Origin: Leptodactylus fallax
Taxonomy: Eukaryota; Chordata; Amphibia; Anura; Leptodactylidae
Assembly (NCBI GenBank): GCA_947044405.1
Contig: CAMRHE010000115.1
Coordinates: forward strand, 3,348,001 to 3,412,000
Length of the DNA stretch: 64,000 nucleotides
Reading direction: 5' to 3'
The position numbers and the translations under genes are program-made. The stretch's first letter is position 1, and each line of letters begins with the position of its first letter. This document shows positions 26,722-39,445 of the stretch, piece after piece. The notes under the pieces were generated by a model. The model did not search any database, was not told the origin of the DNA, and saw nothing but the letters and a program-made list of their open reading frames with translations.

Positions 26722-26760
26722 AGGAACTCATTTTTATATATATAAGAGATATATATATAT

Positions 26761-28389
26761 ATATATTTATGTCTGAAAATACATGTGTTTGGAAACAACC
26801 ATCAGGCAACTTGTACAGACTAATTTTTTTTTTTAACTAAACTGCCCCTCTGATAGGGACATGTGCTGAAATCTTTACAATATCATTCACACAGGGGTCA
26901 ACAGGAGTAATATTTATACAATTCTGAATCACAGCAATAACCAAAAGAAAAAAAAATGACCCTAATATTTCTGTAATTGCAAAAGAGAATTTTTTTTATA
27001 TCAAATCCAGTGAAATTGTATTTCTCAACAGCTTAATAACAAAGCTATAATGTGCCTTATGAAGTACTGTGGAAACAAAATACTGTATATAAAGAATATT
27101 ATGCACACCAGTTACTGAATAGGATAAGAAAGTTGCACAGTCCAAATGGAGTCCTTTTACTATGGTTGCAGGTATATTTAATAAATTATCCCTATTTTAT
27201 CTAATTGTCCGTGAACTACTGTTCTCCATATCTAGCTAGAAGCAGTACGGCCAAACAACATCACAATCCTCTGTCAGGAGTGAAGAGTAAACGTCCTTCA
27301 GACCATGCCCAAGCTATACCATTACCAAGTATGTGACTGATCCGAACTTTGTCATTGTGTTAGGCCTCTTGCAGACGACCATGGGCGAGATCAGTGTGCT
27401 ATACTTGTTTTTCCCGGATAGCACTGTGAAGGATCTTGTCCTGGTTAATCCGCTTTTGGCACCGCTGAGATCGCTTCATTACCTCACACTCACCACTAGT
27501 GAGTGTTCTAGGCCCATAGGATAATATGAAATGAGCTTTCTAAATTTGATATATTTATTAACCCCTAAAAGGGTCGGCACTAGACACTTAACACATACAG
27601 AACATACATGTAGTGGTGATCAAGCAAAAGCAACATGACATGGTGCACAAAATAAAAATGGGAATAAACAGTAGATAAGGAAATATTACCAACACAAGCC
27701 TGTGATTGGTTCTCTGGGCTCCGGATGGTGAACCTAGGACATGTCCTTAGGTTAGTCCAAAAGCATGCGTCCAGGCATGCTATTCCAGTGGCAGCACCCC
27801 CTTGGCTCTGGGCAATGCTGTTCAGATGGCTTTCAGCAGAAGAAGCACATGTGGCCCCACATGGCAGGCTTTTTGTTTACCCTCCCCCTGCCCAGAGTGA
27901 GGTCACTGGGGAGGGAACTTACACCTACCAACTTGGAGCCACAGGACTGGAAAATCGTCCTGGTTCCTCATCAGGTGACCGGATTGTCAGGCAATTGAGA
28001 TGAGGAGACTCAGGTTGAGATCCCCATCACGTAGACACCAAGGATGACATGACACCCCAATTCCCTTTGGGTAGGGAGTCGAATGTCTGGCCCTGTCTCA
28101 GGCTGAAAACAGTGCCATGATTAAACTGACCGCATGTGTCTTTCTCTGGGGCATCTACAGAATTTATTGGGGTAACTGTGGGGTGCCCCCTTAAGGAGAT
28201 ATGAGCATAAAACTATGATCTCTCATCTATAAATGGTGCCAGGCTGGATATCTGTAATGTGGTTGAACAGGAAACCCCCTGGTGTGAGGGACAATACAAC
28301 AGAAGGACTGTGATTACCCAACAAAAGGGATCCAGCTTCCTATAGTTGAGTTGAGGGAGCTTGAACAAATGGTCCACAAAGGGGTCGGC
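26761..28389. other. Unannotated sequence with possible decayed repeats
   Basis: A MITE-like start 'ttaggcctcttgcagacgac' at about 27360 matches 50231. On the minus strand AATAAA at about 27553 and the GC-richer sequence 27690..28150 could belong to a decayed LTR, but no ends were found. There is no gene. Confidence 0.4.
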
Positions 28390-28927
28390 TAGATACATAT
28401 TTGTACAGAAATACATATACGGTAGTCCCCGATCACCACAAGCACACTGACGCATTCATTTCTATGGGCACATGCACATGACCAGGATTTCCACTGATCA
28501 GTGTGCTGGCCGAGAGTCCGCGTGGCATAATATAGAACAGATCCTATTCTGTTCAGTGTTTGCGGAACAGACTCGCCCATAGAAGCATTTGGGAGATTAA
28601 AAACCTAGGATGGCATGCTAGGGACATCATTAGGTGTATCCTGTGTTTTTTTTGGTGGATCCGCAAACTAGGATCACACACTGATGGCACACTGTCCATT
28701 TTTGCGGACATACTTCACTGATATTGAAAAACACTGAAGACACTCTGTCCCCAAAAACTGAACACTAATTACTAGTTTGCTGACCGCAAAATACACACGG
28801 TCATCTGCAACTAGCCTTGGGCTGGGTTCACATCTGTGCCCGATCTCCGTTCGGGGTTTCCCCATTATAGTCTATGGGGTCCATGAGTTTCTGCTGGTAA
28901 CCAAATGCGGGTGTGAACCTAGCATAA
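28390..28927. repeat. Fragments of TTAG/TTAA miniature elements
   Basis: Phrases such as 'cattcatttctatgggcac' (28453) and 'tgcggacatacttcact' belong to the same style of element as 50231..50553. 28809..28927 ('ctgggttcacatctgtgccc' to 'gcgggtgtgaacctagc') is an inverted-repeat unit resembling 49057..49301. Boundaries are blurred. Confidence 0.4.
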
Positions 28928-29600
28928 GACTGCAAATGTTAAGCTGTGTGCCCTCTATGAGAGACTGTAACCAATATGCTGTGTGCGCTCTGCAAGAGAC
29001 TATAACTAATATGCTGTGTTCCCTCTGTAAGACACTGTAACCAATATACAGTAATACCTCGTACATTCGCGAGGTTAGGTGACAGAGCGGGTCGCGGATC
29101 GCGAGGAATCGCGAATGTTTGGTACAAGCGCTTAGAAGCGCTTACAATGCCGGTTTCTAATGTTTAACCCCTAAATATCAATAAACTTTACCCTACAGTA
29201 CTGTACAGTATACTAAAGTATACTGTACAGTACTGTATATTAATACATTCATTAATTTTTCTTATACACTCACAGTAAAATGAAACTAATTACCGGGTAC
29301 GTAACGAACAGGACGCTACTACCCAATAGCGAAGGTGTTTTTTTAATTAAATTTCACAGATCTGAAAAAAAAAGAGCAAAATCTATATATGTTGCCAAAA
29401 AAATATCGCGAATCTGTGAATTCGCAAATTCGGAAACGCGAGTGTACGAGGTATTACTGTACTGTGTGCCTCTGCAAGAGATTGTAACCAATATATTGAG
29501 TGCCCTCTATGAGAGACTGTAACCAGTATGCTGTGTGCCCTCTGTAAGACACTGTGACCAATATGCTGTATGCCCTTCATAAGAGAACTGTAATCACTAA
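28928..29600. repeat. Minisatellite, about 36-bp unit, split by a MITE
   Basis: The unit is approximately CTGTGTGCCCTCTRTAAGAG followed by ACTGTAACCAATATG. About three copies lie at 28940..29048 and four at 29460..29600. The mariner-type MITE at 29049..29459 interrupts the array at a TA inside one unit. Confidence 0.85.
29049..29459. mobile_element. Mariner/pogo-type MITE, TA target
   Basis: The ends CAGTAATACCTCGTACATTC and its inverse, ending CGAGGTATTACTG, are flanked by TA at 29047..29048 and 29460..29461. CAGTAATACCTCG-like ends are typical of pogo/Tigger-type elements. A near-perfect palindrome of alternating 'tacagtactgtacagtatac' sequence lies at about 29195..29240. It is non-coding. 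Confidence 0.82.
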
Positions 29601-32600
29601 GAACTATACCTTCAAGACACTCTGTAACCACCTAGCCTTGTACAAATGTTGTTACTGAAACCTCCAATAACAATTTTGAACCATTAAGTACTGCACTCCC
29701 TACTGGAATAAAGATTATTCCAAGCTTACATCTATATGCCTGGTGTTTCACTGTACCATTCTGAATTGGTGACCAGTAGTAGGGTCAATGGTCACACACA
29801 GAATTGCCCCTCTTTCAGACTGATAGTATTGACCCTTAAACATAATCTGTATTTTTCACCACATCTATGCATGATAGTGAGCAACCCTATGATCTGATCA
29901 AGACGTTCACACATTCTTAAATGTGGGTAAAATGAAGAACAGGGTCTTCTCAAGATTTCACTCCCTGTTTTGGCTATGAAAACATGATAGGGGCATAAGT
30001 GGATTTCACAACACATAGAGTACATTATATTATAGCACCCTTACAAATACTGTAGCCCATAGCTGAGTTGGGATGGTCTGATTTATTGCACCTTGTGGTT
30101 AGTTAGAATTGTACCTGAGTGTTTGTCAGTCTCAGAAACTTCTCCCAAACTTTGCACCAGAATTATACCTTAATTGCTGCTTGGGATATGTGCCTGTAGT
30201 CATAGACAGAGCCACAGATAGCTGCAGGGTTATGGTTACCACTTTGTATTAATAGATGATGAGCTGTCTTACAGTATGTCTGAATGCACAATGTTAATTA
30301 TTGAATGTCCTTGCTGTGAGTTATATGGCGGAGCTTGCCGCTTTTATCTTACAAGATACAGTTCAATACAATATATATAGTTGTCTTCACTTATTTATTC
30401 TTTTACTTTGTGTGGTACCAGGTTATTCCTGAGCACTGTGCAGAGAGAGCACCTTCATTGGTCCATATCTAAGGAGAAAAAAAAACACCATTTTATGCCA
30501 GATTTCATAGAAAGCCACTTAAAAAGAATGTGTCACCAATAAATTATCTACTTTTAAAGGAAGATTTTATGTTAAACATTTTTTCATTTTCCTTGTCACC
30601 ATTTCCATTTTTTAAGGACTATATCATGCAATTTTAACTCTCTCCACCAAGACTAATAATAGTGTGATGCTTGCCAATTTTGTAGGGGTTTTCTTTGCAA
30701 CAGCACAATAAAAATTAAACACCTCTATAGATAACACCATATAACTGCAACTGCCTCCACTACTCACAATAGATGATGTCACAGCTTATCTACTCCATCT
30801 CCAGGCACATATCTAAAAAAAACTCTCCCATAAACCTCAAAGTCAGATCAAGACTATTGCGGTTTATGGCCATCACTAGGCTGTAAAGCATATCACTAAA
30901 TTCTGCTAACACAGCAGAGGAAAAGCGCAGGCAAGATGGCCGGCCCCATAATCATGTACAAAAAATAATATAAAAAAATCTACAATTGGAAAAAAAAAAC
31001 AAATAAGAAAGTGATAGATTTCATATCTAGTTTTAATAAATAAATGTAAAAAACTGGTGATACATTTCTTTTTACTAGCAGGATCATTACAAACCATTCA
31101 TTGTACGTGTATAGTCTCGGATTTGGCGTCCATTGTCAATAACAAAGCACGGTATGTACCAACATTATCTGCAAAATGGATAATAAACTTTATCCTACTG
31201 GGCAAAAGAATGATATATACATGTCCCCTTATAATTGTGAGTTATAGCTTGAAGCCTCTGGGCAAAATGATAGGGAAGTCCAGCGATGTCTATATATACA
31301 CTCATATAGCGAAGACTGGACTCCATTACAAGTTCTACAGAATGTTTCCCACAAAATGATACATCGATCTGCTCAGATCCTCCTATTCTATAACTTGCTG
31401 CCTGCACATTGGACTGAATTTTAAAGACTTCAGCAAATAAAGTTATCCTTGACAAAATATAATGGAAATTTCCACAATTTTCCAATATACTTTCTTTCTC
31501 AGTTTGTGATTTTTCATTTCTTTCTATATAGCATAAACTTACCTGACTCCAATATTACAAGATACTATTGGTGGGATTTAATTCCAGTTCATCTGACTGT
31601 GATGTTGACTTGCTGAGCTGTGTGGTTATTGACTGCCCTTAAATATGGTGTTTTGATGTATGGTTTATTATGAAAGCCCTAGAGATAAGGCTGATCTGCA
31701 ATTCTTATTCATCCTATTAGATTAACAGACTGTTCTAGAAGCCAAAAGACCCTAGTAGTACCGGGAAGCTCTGCTTACAGGCCCTTATCAGAAGACATGT
31801 CCCTTGCCCTTGCCAGATCTAACCACTCAAGCTCAAATTGTCAATTATTTTAAGGAAAAAACAGCTTGGCGTTGTTGGCAGGAGTAGACATGCCACCTGC
31901 TTATTCCATGACAAACTATCTTCTAAGCTCATCAATGGCAAGCCACTGTTGGAAATCGCTTGCTCTGAACCGAGCCTTTAGAAGTGACATGGATTAAGGA
32001 CAGAGCTGGACTGGATATTGGTAGCATCTGTTCTGATTTTAATCAAATGTGTGAAGAGTACCAGTACAATTATCATATGGATGCTCACCAAATACATGGT
32101 GTTCTTAAGGGTACAGTACACAAGTCTGACCAATAGCTTGTGTGCACACAGTTGTACATGAGTTGTATATGAGTTGTAAATGTATGACCCTTGTCCTTTG
32201 TTGAGCTGGAGTGAGAAGATTTATGATAACAGCCTTTCCTTCTCAGAAAACTAGCAGTTGGTCAGCAGTATATAGTTAAGGAGGGATTCTTTGGGGGAGG
32301 CTGTGGCACAAAAGGGGGTATGATTAAAATGTGGGGGCAACGACAAGGGATAGGAATGATGGGGGGCTTATGTGAACACTCTGTTGTAAACAAGACTTGA
32401 TGACAGTTTGGGACCAGATAGAGAAGGAAAGGGAAATGTAAATGCTGTTAAAATGTATGGATTGGACACAGCGGCTGGTTGTAAGAAATTGCGTAGGGGG
32501 CGCGAGCTGAGCTTTTGCACCAAGGTCTGTGAGTCTTAAGTTACACCCCTGGAGATGGCCATGGTTGACCAAAGTGCAAACAGCTGTGATAAGAAAAAGC

Positions 32601-32756
32601 AAAAGTGCCCCATGTATTGCTTCTTTTATCTCTTGTCTTACCCAATTTTTCATTAAAGATATTTTCCAGGAATTGTAAATCTTTCACATTTTCTTGTTGT
32701 TTTTCTCAACTCCCCATTTTCCTGGTTCACATCACTTTTTTCTGCCTGGTACCTCT
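29601..32756. other. Unannotated sequence
   Basis: AT-rich, with no gene. A 'gaatgtgtcaccaata' phrase at about 30525, next to 'ttttaaagg', may be a decayed TTAA element. Nothing else was recognised. Confidence 0.5.
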
Positions 32757-33869
32757 GTAGTATCCCAGAGGATGCAGGTGTTATAGTAGGACCTAATGGG
32801 GGTAATAGTCCCTCTGGTAGCGGAGCTATTGGAATGGTCACGGTAGCTGTAGCGCTGGTCCACACTGTGGGCACCTCTCATGGACACACAGCAAATCAAT
32901 TTTCGAAAGTAGAATAGCAAAAGACACAGTCCTTTGTTAACCAAAAGTTTCTTTATTGAGGAGAACTTCCATAAAGTGCAGCCATACCTCACAGTGATAG
33001 TCTCTCATGTACAATACAGTGGGATGCATGTGAGGAGGATTCCCTGTTAGCTGACTGGTAAGAGCTGAGGCTGACACACAACTTTCCTCAGGTTTTGTAG
33101 TCTAGGATTTTGAGGAGACACAGTCCAGATTATAGCTACAGAAAAGGGATCTTCACCGGTTGGCTCCCGGCGGGTGACTAATTTGGGTTAAATGTAGTTA
33201 CTCACGGTAACTGGACGGGGTATCCGGTAGTCGGACGCGGACCTAAGAGACACGTGACCTGGAAACCACGGAGCACTGGACTTGACCGGAGGCCTACTTT
33301 AAGGTCCAGGAATGCAGAAAGGCTCCTTTATAGCTGCTCCTTTCTGTCAGGGTTCACTCCTTCTTGGAGGCAATAGAAGTGTGCTTAATATCCCCTCTGT
33401 ATCGACTGGTGAAAGGTCCTAGGAGAATCTGTAGCTCACATGGGCCGTCAGATTCACCATGCAGCTCCTTGGTTTGGCAGGAGTAATCTGAAAATCCTGC
33501 TTGGTATTGGCCTAGCAGGAGGAGATGTTACCTCACACACTACACTCTAGAACATGGCTGGACTGGTTTCCTGTCCTCTGCTAAGAGGAAGGCAGGGCTA
33601 AAGTCTCCACCCACAGCTTGCTAGAAGCTTCTCTGCAGAAGCTCGTGCTGTGTATTGAGTGATTGGGATCCTACCATCACATGCACCTACATAAAGTGAA
33701 CCATAGGTGTCAGCAGAGTAGCACATGGCAATGAACACAGTGTATGCACACAGGAAATGCAGATTATATAACATACATAGTGATACCCAGTATTGGTACA
33801 TTGTGAGAAACCTCTGCCATCCGACAACTACTCCTATCATGGCAGGAAGGAGTGTACTGGGACACTACA
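32757..33869 (-). mobile_element. Solo LTR, 1113 bp, with 4-bp TSD
   Basis: The ends TGTAGTATCCCAG and CTGGGACACTACA are near-perfect inverted repeats with TG...CA borders. The tetranucleotide CCTC flanks it on both sides (32753..32756 and 33870..33873). On the minus strand AATAAA lies at 32957..32952. A single LTR with an intact target duplication indicates recombination between the two LTRs of a former full element. The 4-bp duplication suits Ty3/gypsy-type integrases. Confidence 0.88.
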
Positions 33870-34044
33870 CCTCTATCTTATGGGCATGTTAGGAGCTCAG
33901 TATGCCTTCATCTCAACTTGCCTACTATACCGCCTTGTACATTAAACACTTAGAAAAAGCCTCCTCCTTATACAGTACTGTGTTTCATTGCTTAGAAGAT
34001 TTAATATGTGCCAGCGGATTGTCACAGTGAAAGATAGCCCTACC

Positions 34045-34217
34045 CAGGGGCATAACTGGATGGGGTGCAGAGGATATGGTCACACCTAGGCCCAAGGGGG
34101 ATCATAGGGTGTCTCTTTCCAATATCAGAGTACCAGCACTATAAATGATACATTATAGTTGAGGGGGCCTGGTTCAGATTTTGCAATGAGACCCAGGAGC
34201 TTCATGTTACGCCTCTG
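34045..34217. mobile_element. Short hAT-like MITE, 173 bp
   Basis: The ends CAGGGGCATAACTGG and TGTTACGCCTCTG are imperfect inverted repeats. The flanking octamers GCCCTACC and GCCATGCA agree only partly, so the target duplication has decayed or the edges are off. Related sequence is at 1486..1900 and 5478..5600. Confidence 0.5.
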
Positions 34218-36299
34218 GCCATGCACCATGTAAGCAATGTGAATAATGGTATTACGTACATTGGGGCAGTGCCCTTACCTGTGGGCATGGGGCAATCATA
34301 TGATAGCTCTGCCATCTTCATTTCAAAAATAAAATGTTGTAGACAACCCATTTAATAGCCCAGGCTTAATGGATGCATCATGAGCTCAGCTATATATTCT
34401 GTATATGTATTATTATGTTTGCATGTTATTAAACAGACTGATGCATTTCTTTGTTTCTCTCTGTCCTCTTCTGACTCCTCGGTTGCTAACTAAGCTGCCT
34501 CTAATCTCAGTTCCAGGAAATCTCTGGCATGTGGCCCAGTCAATAAATAAATTGTCAATTATTCCCCAAGTATCTCCAGGGGTTAATCTGTTAGTCACCA
34601 CAACAGAGCTAACACTTTTATTACATCCTTCCAACCCTCCAGGAATAGCCGCAAATATAATGCATCACTTCTATATTGAAAAGTAGTCAATTGTCTGGCT
34701 CTTTTAACATATACTTCTTAGTGATTGATTCTCCTTCCTTTATACTCTATGGAAGTTGTCTCTCTATAACCTACACACCCTTATCCAAAGACCAGTTTTC
34801 TGAGCAAATATTTTGGGGGAACCCCTTTAAAAAGATCATACATTGGACTTACATACACTGTAAGACCAACATGGACGCAGCTCCATGCTGTACTATATTG
34901 CTGGACTACAACAAGAGCAAGAGGCTTGGAAGGGATGTTGGGGAGAAAAGTGGTCAGCGTCACACTGGAGCAGAGAGCTCATGTAATGGTCAATGCGTGA
35001 TAGCAGAGCAATAGAGACTACAATTAAGGTGCCAAGACTACATGACAACAATCGCAATTTTACCAGAACAATCCTGGGAACTGAGCCAAAAAAGGTTTTA
35101 ACTAAATATCACCCCAAAATGGACATTCTTGGGGACTTTGCAAATGGGTTTGAGAGTCCAGATTTTGGTATGTTCAAGGTGAAAGGGGTTAATGGAAAGA
35201 AGAGCTATGTGTACTTTAGGAATGAGCGGTGAACCATGCTGAGAACCATGACTTAAAGGGATACTGCGCTGGGGACCAAGAATGAGAAGGGAGCCATGCT
35301 GTCAACTAAGAACAAGAGGAAGACAATGGGGGGACCAAGATTTAGAGAGATGTCATGTTGGGGACCATAAATAATAGAGTCAACTTTAACTAGGAAAGGT
35401 GCAGGTCACCATGGGAGTAAAAAAAATAGTTTGGCCGCCCCCTATGGTTATGTGTGTGGGTTGGAGTGACTTGTGTACAGTACCATGGCTGTCCCATTCT
35501 AGATCTGGTTCTGTGTAATGTGCTGATGTGATACCAGGCATGGGCTCTTTCATCATGATTTGGGGTTTGGGGGTGCTGTACATACTTGCTGACTCCATTA
35601 GACGCTTTTATTTGCATATTGTATATTTTCTCTTTGCGAGGACCACTTGCTTATAAAAGACCATTTGTCTGAGCAAATGTATGTGGTTGACTCAAAGAAT
35701 TTCACTGTACTACACATCTCACAAGTATACAGTACAGATGGTTTCCGCTCTAACTTAATATTCCACAGGCATCACATTGTGCCCTATGCTGGCACTGACA
35801 TATGCTGTGAATATCCAACAGTTTGATGAAACCTTGACTGGCATTAGGTAGCCAGCTTGGTAACAGTGTGTGATATCTGTTCACTTCTCCTGTTGTGAAG
35901 CAGTCAGTAGTCTGGAACATTATTCATATACTGTACATTGATCCCAGGTCCATCGTGTGCTAGAACATTAAAAAAAGTGCCATAAAGACTGAAAGGCCTG
36001 TGTATCCAGGAGATTTAAGTCCAGAGTTGTTTTATGCATAGAGAATGAGAGCACTAGGAGATAATATGTGTACATGACTTACTATGTGGACATGGGCTAG
36101 CGTGTAATATGTTCTGACATTATGTATACTGCAGTTATGTATGCAATTTATCCCATATGAATTGTCTATGTGTAGTGCAGATTAGTTCCAGCTACTTTCA
36201 TGCTATACTGGTAAGTTGTTAACTATAATGCATATCAAAAAACTTCTTTTTGATGCATGTGAGAACGGGAAGAAAGGACACTATTTCTGATATTTTTCA
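34218..36299. other. Unannotated sequence with a weak tandem stretch
   Basis: No gene was recognised. Between about 35220 and 35390 a loose repeat of 'gggaccaagaatgagaaggg'-like phrases occurs about four times. 'gacaacccatttaa' at about 34345 may be the end of a TTAA element. Confidence 0.4.
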
Positions 36300-36535
36300 C
36301 TCTGTACAGACTTGCAGTTAGGCGCATAATGAGAAACCACAGGGCCCTCTAGAAAAATTTGTAATGGGGCCCACTCTACCATGACCACCTTAAGCAGCAA
36401 GTTCAGAACTTGAAGTGTAAGACTATTTTGGTCTCCTTTACACACAGAGATAACACACATAGGGATTTTACAGTACATATAATGCACACAGTGAGGGCAC
36501 AGTACAAGGATTATTCACAGACTAATGTCATAGTG
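36300..36535. repeat. Decayed dispersed repeat and left part of a split minisatellite
   Basis: The beginning ('gcgcataatgagaaaccac', 'gggccctctag') looks like an end of the hAT-like family. 36485..36530 matches one unit of the minisatellite at 39130..39440. Confidence 0.35.
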
Positions 36536-37304
36536 CAGCATCCTAGAGTGCTCCTGCTATATTTGTGTTTGTCTTTGTGACTCTGAGTATGTTTGTACGT
36601 CCTTTCTATATGTTCTATGTTGCATGTCATTTATTCTGCAGCTCTCCCCTTTGTTATTTCCCTGTTAGTTTGCCCATTGTTCATCCCCCACACTTGGTAC
36701 AGCCCTGGCCTATCACAGGCCACTGGGCGGGGTCTGAGACTTTTGTCTCCAGGGGAACTGTTAGAGCCTCAGTTTGAACAGAGTGTGCAGTTGGAGACAG
36801 AGCAAGCCAGCTCTGTGCTATGGGACTCTGCGGTTCCCAACACAACCCTTGAGGAGGAAGATACAGCCCATGACTTATAAAGACAGCCCTGAGACAGGGA
36901 ATTCCTACTATCTGTCATTTGGACACTGTGTCAGGAGGTGTGAAGGAGTCCTATGCCAGGAGGTGTTTTCCGGGACCAGGTAATCAGACCCCTGGTAGGA
37001 CTCCCTTTGAGTATAGCCCCCACTATCTGGTGCTGGACTAGGCTGAAGTGTTGAGATAGTCTTGTAGTGGAGTACAACACTAGAGCCTGAACATCACTGG
37101 GCATCCTCTCAAGACCAAGGCTGGGGGAGTTGAATATGGGAGAGTGCTACCCCCATTTGGAAGCTACTTGTTTCCACTGTTCAGTTGCTGAGTAAAATTT
37201 AAGCCTTTTTCAACTGCACTGCTGTCTCCTGAATCGTTCGTGTATTACCATCAGGGCCCTTCCGAACACCATCACACCAGCTCAGAGTAGAGAGGTCCCC
37301 TCTC

Positions 37305-38968
37305 CAACCCCAATTCCAATTAAGTTGGGACGTTGTGTAAAACATAAAAACAGAATACGACGATTTGCAAATTTTTTTTCAACCTATATTCAATTGAATA
37401 CACTACAAAGACAAGATATTTAATGTTCAAATGGATAAACTTTATTTGTTTTTTGCAGATTTTCACTCATTTTGAATTTAATGCCTGTAACATGTTCCAA
37501 AAAAGCTTGGACAGGGGCAACAAAAGACTGGGACAGGGACAGGTTTACCACTGTGTTACATCACCTTTCCTTTTAACAACACTCAATAAGCGTTTGGGAA
37601 CTGAGGACATGAATTGTTGAAGCTTTGTAGGTGGAATTCTTTCCCATTCTTGCTTGATGTACAACTTCAGTTTCTCAACAGTCTGGGGTCTCCTATGTCG
37701 TATTTTGCGCTTCATAATGCACCACACATTTTCAATGGGAGACAGGTCTGGACTGTAGGCCGGACGATCTAGTACCCACACTCTTTTACTACGAAGCCAC
37801 GCTGTTGTAACACGTGCAGAATGTGGCTTGGCATTGTCTTGCTGAAATAAGCAGGGATGTCCCTTAAAAAGACGTCGCTTGGATGGCAGCATATGTTGCT
37901 CCAAAACCTGTATGTACCTTTCAGCATTAATGGGGCCTTCAGAGATGTGCAAGTTACCCATGCCAAGGACACTAACACACCTCCATACCATCAGAGATGT
38001 GCCATGGGCACTAACACACACCCATACCATCAGAGATACTGGCTTTTGAACCTTGACCTGATAACAATCCAGACAGTCCTTTTCCTCTTTGGCCCGGAGG
38101 ACACAACGTCCATGATTTCCAAAAACAATTTGAAATTTGGACTGGTCAGATCACAGGACACTTTTCCACTTTGTGTCAGTCCATCTCAGATGAGCTCAGA
38201 CCCAGAAAAGCCGACGGCATTTCTGGGTGTTGTTGATATATGGCTTTTGCTATGCATGGTAGAGTTTTAACTTGCACTTGTAGATGTACTGAAGAACTGT
38301 GTTCACTGACAATGGTTTTCTGAGGTGTTCCTGAGCCCATGTGGTAATATCCATTACAGAATGATGTCGGATTTTAATGCAGTGCTGACTGAGGGATCAA
38401 AGGTCACGGCATTCAATGTTGGTTTTCGGCCTTGCCGCTTACTTGCAGAGATTTGTCCAGATTCTCTGAATCTTTTGATGATATTATGGACTGTAGATGA
38501 TGAAATCCCTAAATTGCTTGCAATTGTATGTTGAGAAACGTTGTTCTTAAACTATTGGACTATTTGCTCACGCAGTTGTTCACAAAGTGGTGAACCTCGC
38601 CCAATCCTTGCTTGTGAACGACTGAGCTTTCGGGGACATTCCCTTTATACCCAATCATGACACTCACCTGTTTAAAATTAACCTGTTCACTTCTGGAATG
38701 CTCCAAACAGGTGTTTTTTTTGAGCATTCCTCAACTTTCCCAGTCTTCTGTTGCTCCTGTCCCAGCTTTTTTGGAACGTGTTGCAGGCAAGAAATTCTAA
38801 ATGAGTGAATATTTGCAAAAAAATCAATAAATTTTCTCTGTTTAAACATTAAATATATTGTCTTTGTAGTGTATTCAATTAAATATAGGTTGAAAAGGAT
38901 TTGCAAATCATCGTATTCTGTTTTTATTTGTTTTACACAACGTCCCAACTTGATTGGATTTGGGGTTG
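37305..38968 (-). mobile_element. Tc1-like transposon, near full length (1664 bp), long TIRs
   Basis: The ends begin CAACCCCAATTCCAATTAAG on the left and, inverted, CAACCCCAAATCCAATCAAG on the right. The inverted repeats extend well over 100 bp, through 'gtgtattcaattaaatatagg'. TA follows the right end; the left flank is TC, so one target copy has mutated. Confidence 0.92.
37545..38639 (-). pseudogene. Tc1-like DD34E transposase, broken
   Basis: From an ATG at 38639 the frame gives an N-terminal DNA-binding region (SSSTVHNIIKRFRESGQ) but has an early stop after EQIVQ and further stops and shifts through the middle. The last 161 codons (37545..38030) are open and contain [12 protein letters not shown] and [12 protein letters not shown] count 34 residues between the aspartate of QQDN and the glutamate of PIEN, as in Tc1-type enzymes. 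The protein would cut and join at TA sites, but this copy is dead. It sits alone between its inverted repeats, as is usual for the family. Confidence 0.92.
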
Positions 38969-39127
38969 TACTACCACCACCATCTGGTAGCACGGCAGGC
39001 CCCCTCGTCGGTGTCCATCATAGGAGCAAAGCTGGGGAGAATGGTTGAGGGCACTCGGCCTATCTGGTGACACAGTATCCACCACTACTTCTCCCATCTT
39101 CTGGTTCCCTCCATCTGGGCTGCAGCA

Positions 39128-39445
39128 GTAGTTCAGGAATAATACAGACAGTGATGTCTGTCATAGTACAGGGATAATGCACACAGTGATGTTACAGTAT
39201 AGGGATAATAAACACAGTGATGTCACGGTACAGGGATAAGAAACGCGGTGATGTCACTCTACAGGGATTATATACGCTCTGATGTCATAATACAGGGGTA
39301 TTGTCCACTATGATATCATAGCACAGGAATAACACACACGAAAAGATCACTGTGCACACTGTGACAATACAGCATATGAAGAAAGTAAATGTAATGATGC
39401 CACACAGGCATTATGATGTCCCAGTAAAGTAATGAAGGCACATTC
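39128..39445. repeat. Minisatellite, about 38-bp unit
   Basis: The unit is approximately GTACAGGGATAATRCACACA followed by GTGATGTCA. About eight diverged copies are present, including changed forms such as 'gggattatatacgctctgatg'. A further unit lies at 36485..36530, on the other side of the inserted segment. Confidence 0.82.

Larger units (their letters stand above)
24961..26760. repeat. Composite interspersed repeat with (GACA)n and (TA)n tail
   Basis: It starts in a TA run followed by 'ggacccggcttcgcacgggt' and ends with 'ccaaatttggtgaggatcgg', a (GACA)n tract and another TA run. A segment of about 110 bases at 25069..25180 ('tctatttatggctgtgttg', 'gaatatttaagg') recurs at 26273..26386. 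A shorter repeat ('cagattggagac', 'ggcttgggtctgctg') occurs twice at 25443..25546. The class is not assigned; the microsatellite tail is reminiscent of retroposed elements. It is interrupted by the hAT-like element at 25652..26272. Confidence 0.55.
36540..39125 (+). other. Unit inserted in a minisatellite, possibly an LTR, itself split by Tc1
   Basis: Minisatellite units lie on both sides, so this segment was inserted into the array. Excluding the Tc1-like element at 37305..38968 it is about 0.9 kb long. It has an LTR-like composition with 'tgctgagtaaaatttaagcc' near 37180, but no confirmed TG...CA ends or target duplication. Confidence 0.3.

Noticed and set aside
28928..29600. CRISPR-like regular repeats
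   Set aside because: The units are contiguous and diverged with no unique spacers, and the genome is clearly eukaryotic. It is a minisatellite.
36540..37304. Firm solo-LTR call
   Set aside because: Composition and position suggest an LTR, but I could not find TG...CA borders with a target duplication, so it is listed only as a possible unit.
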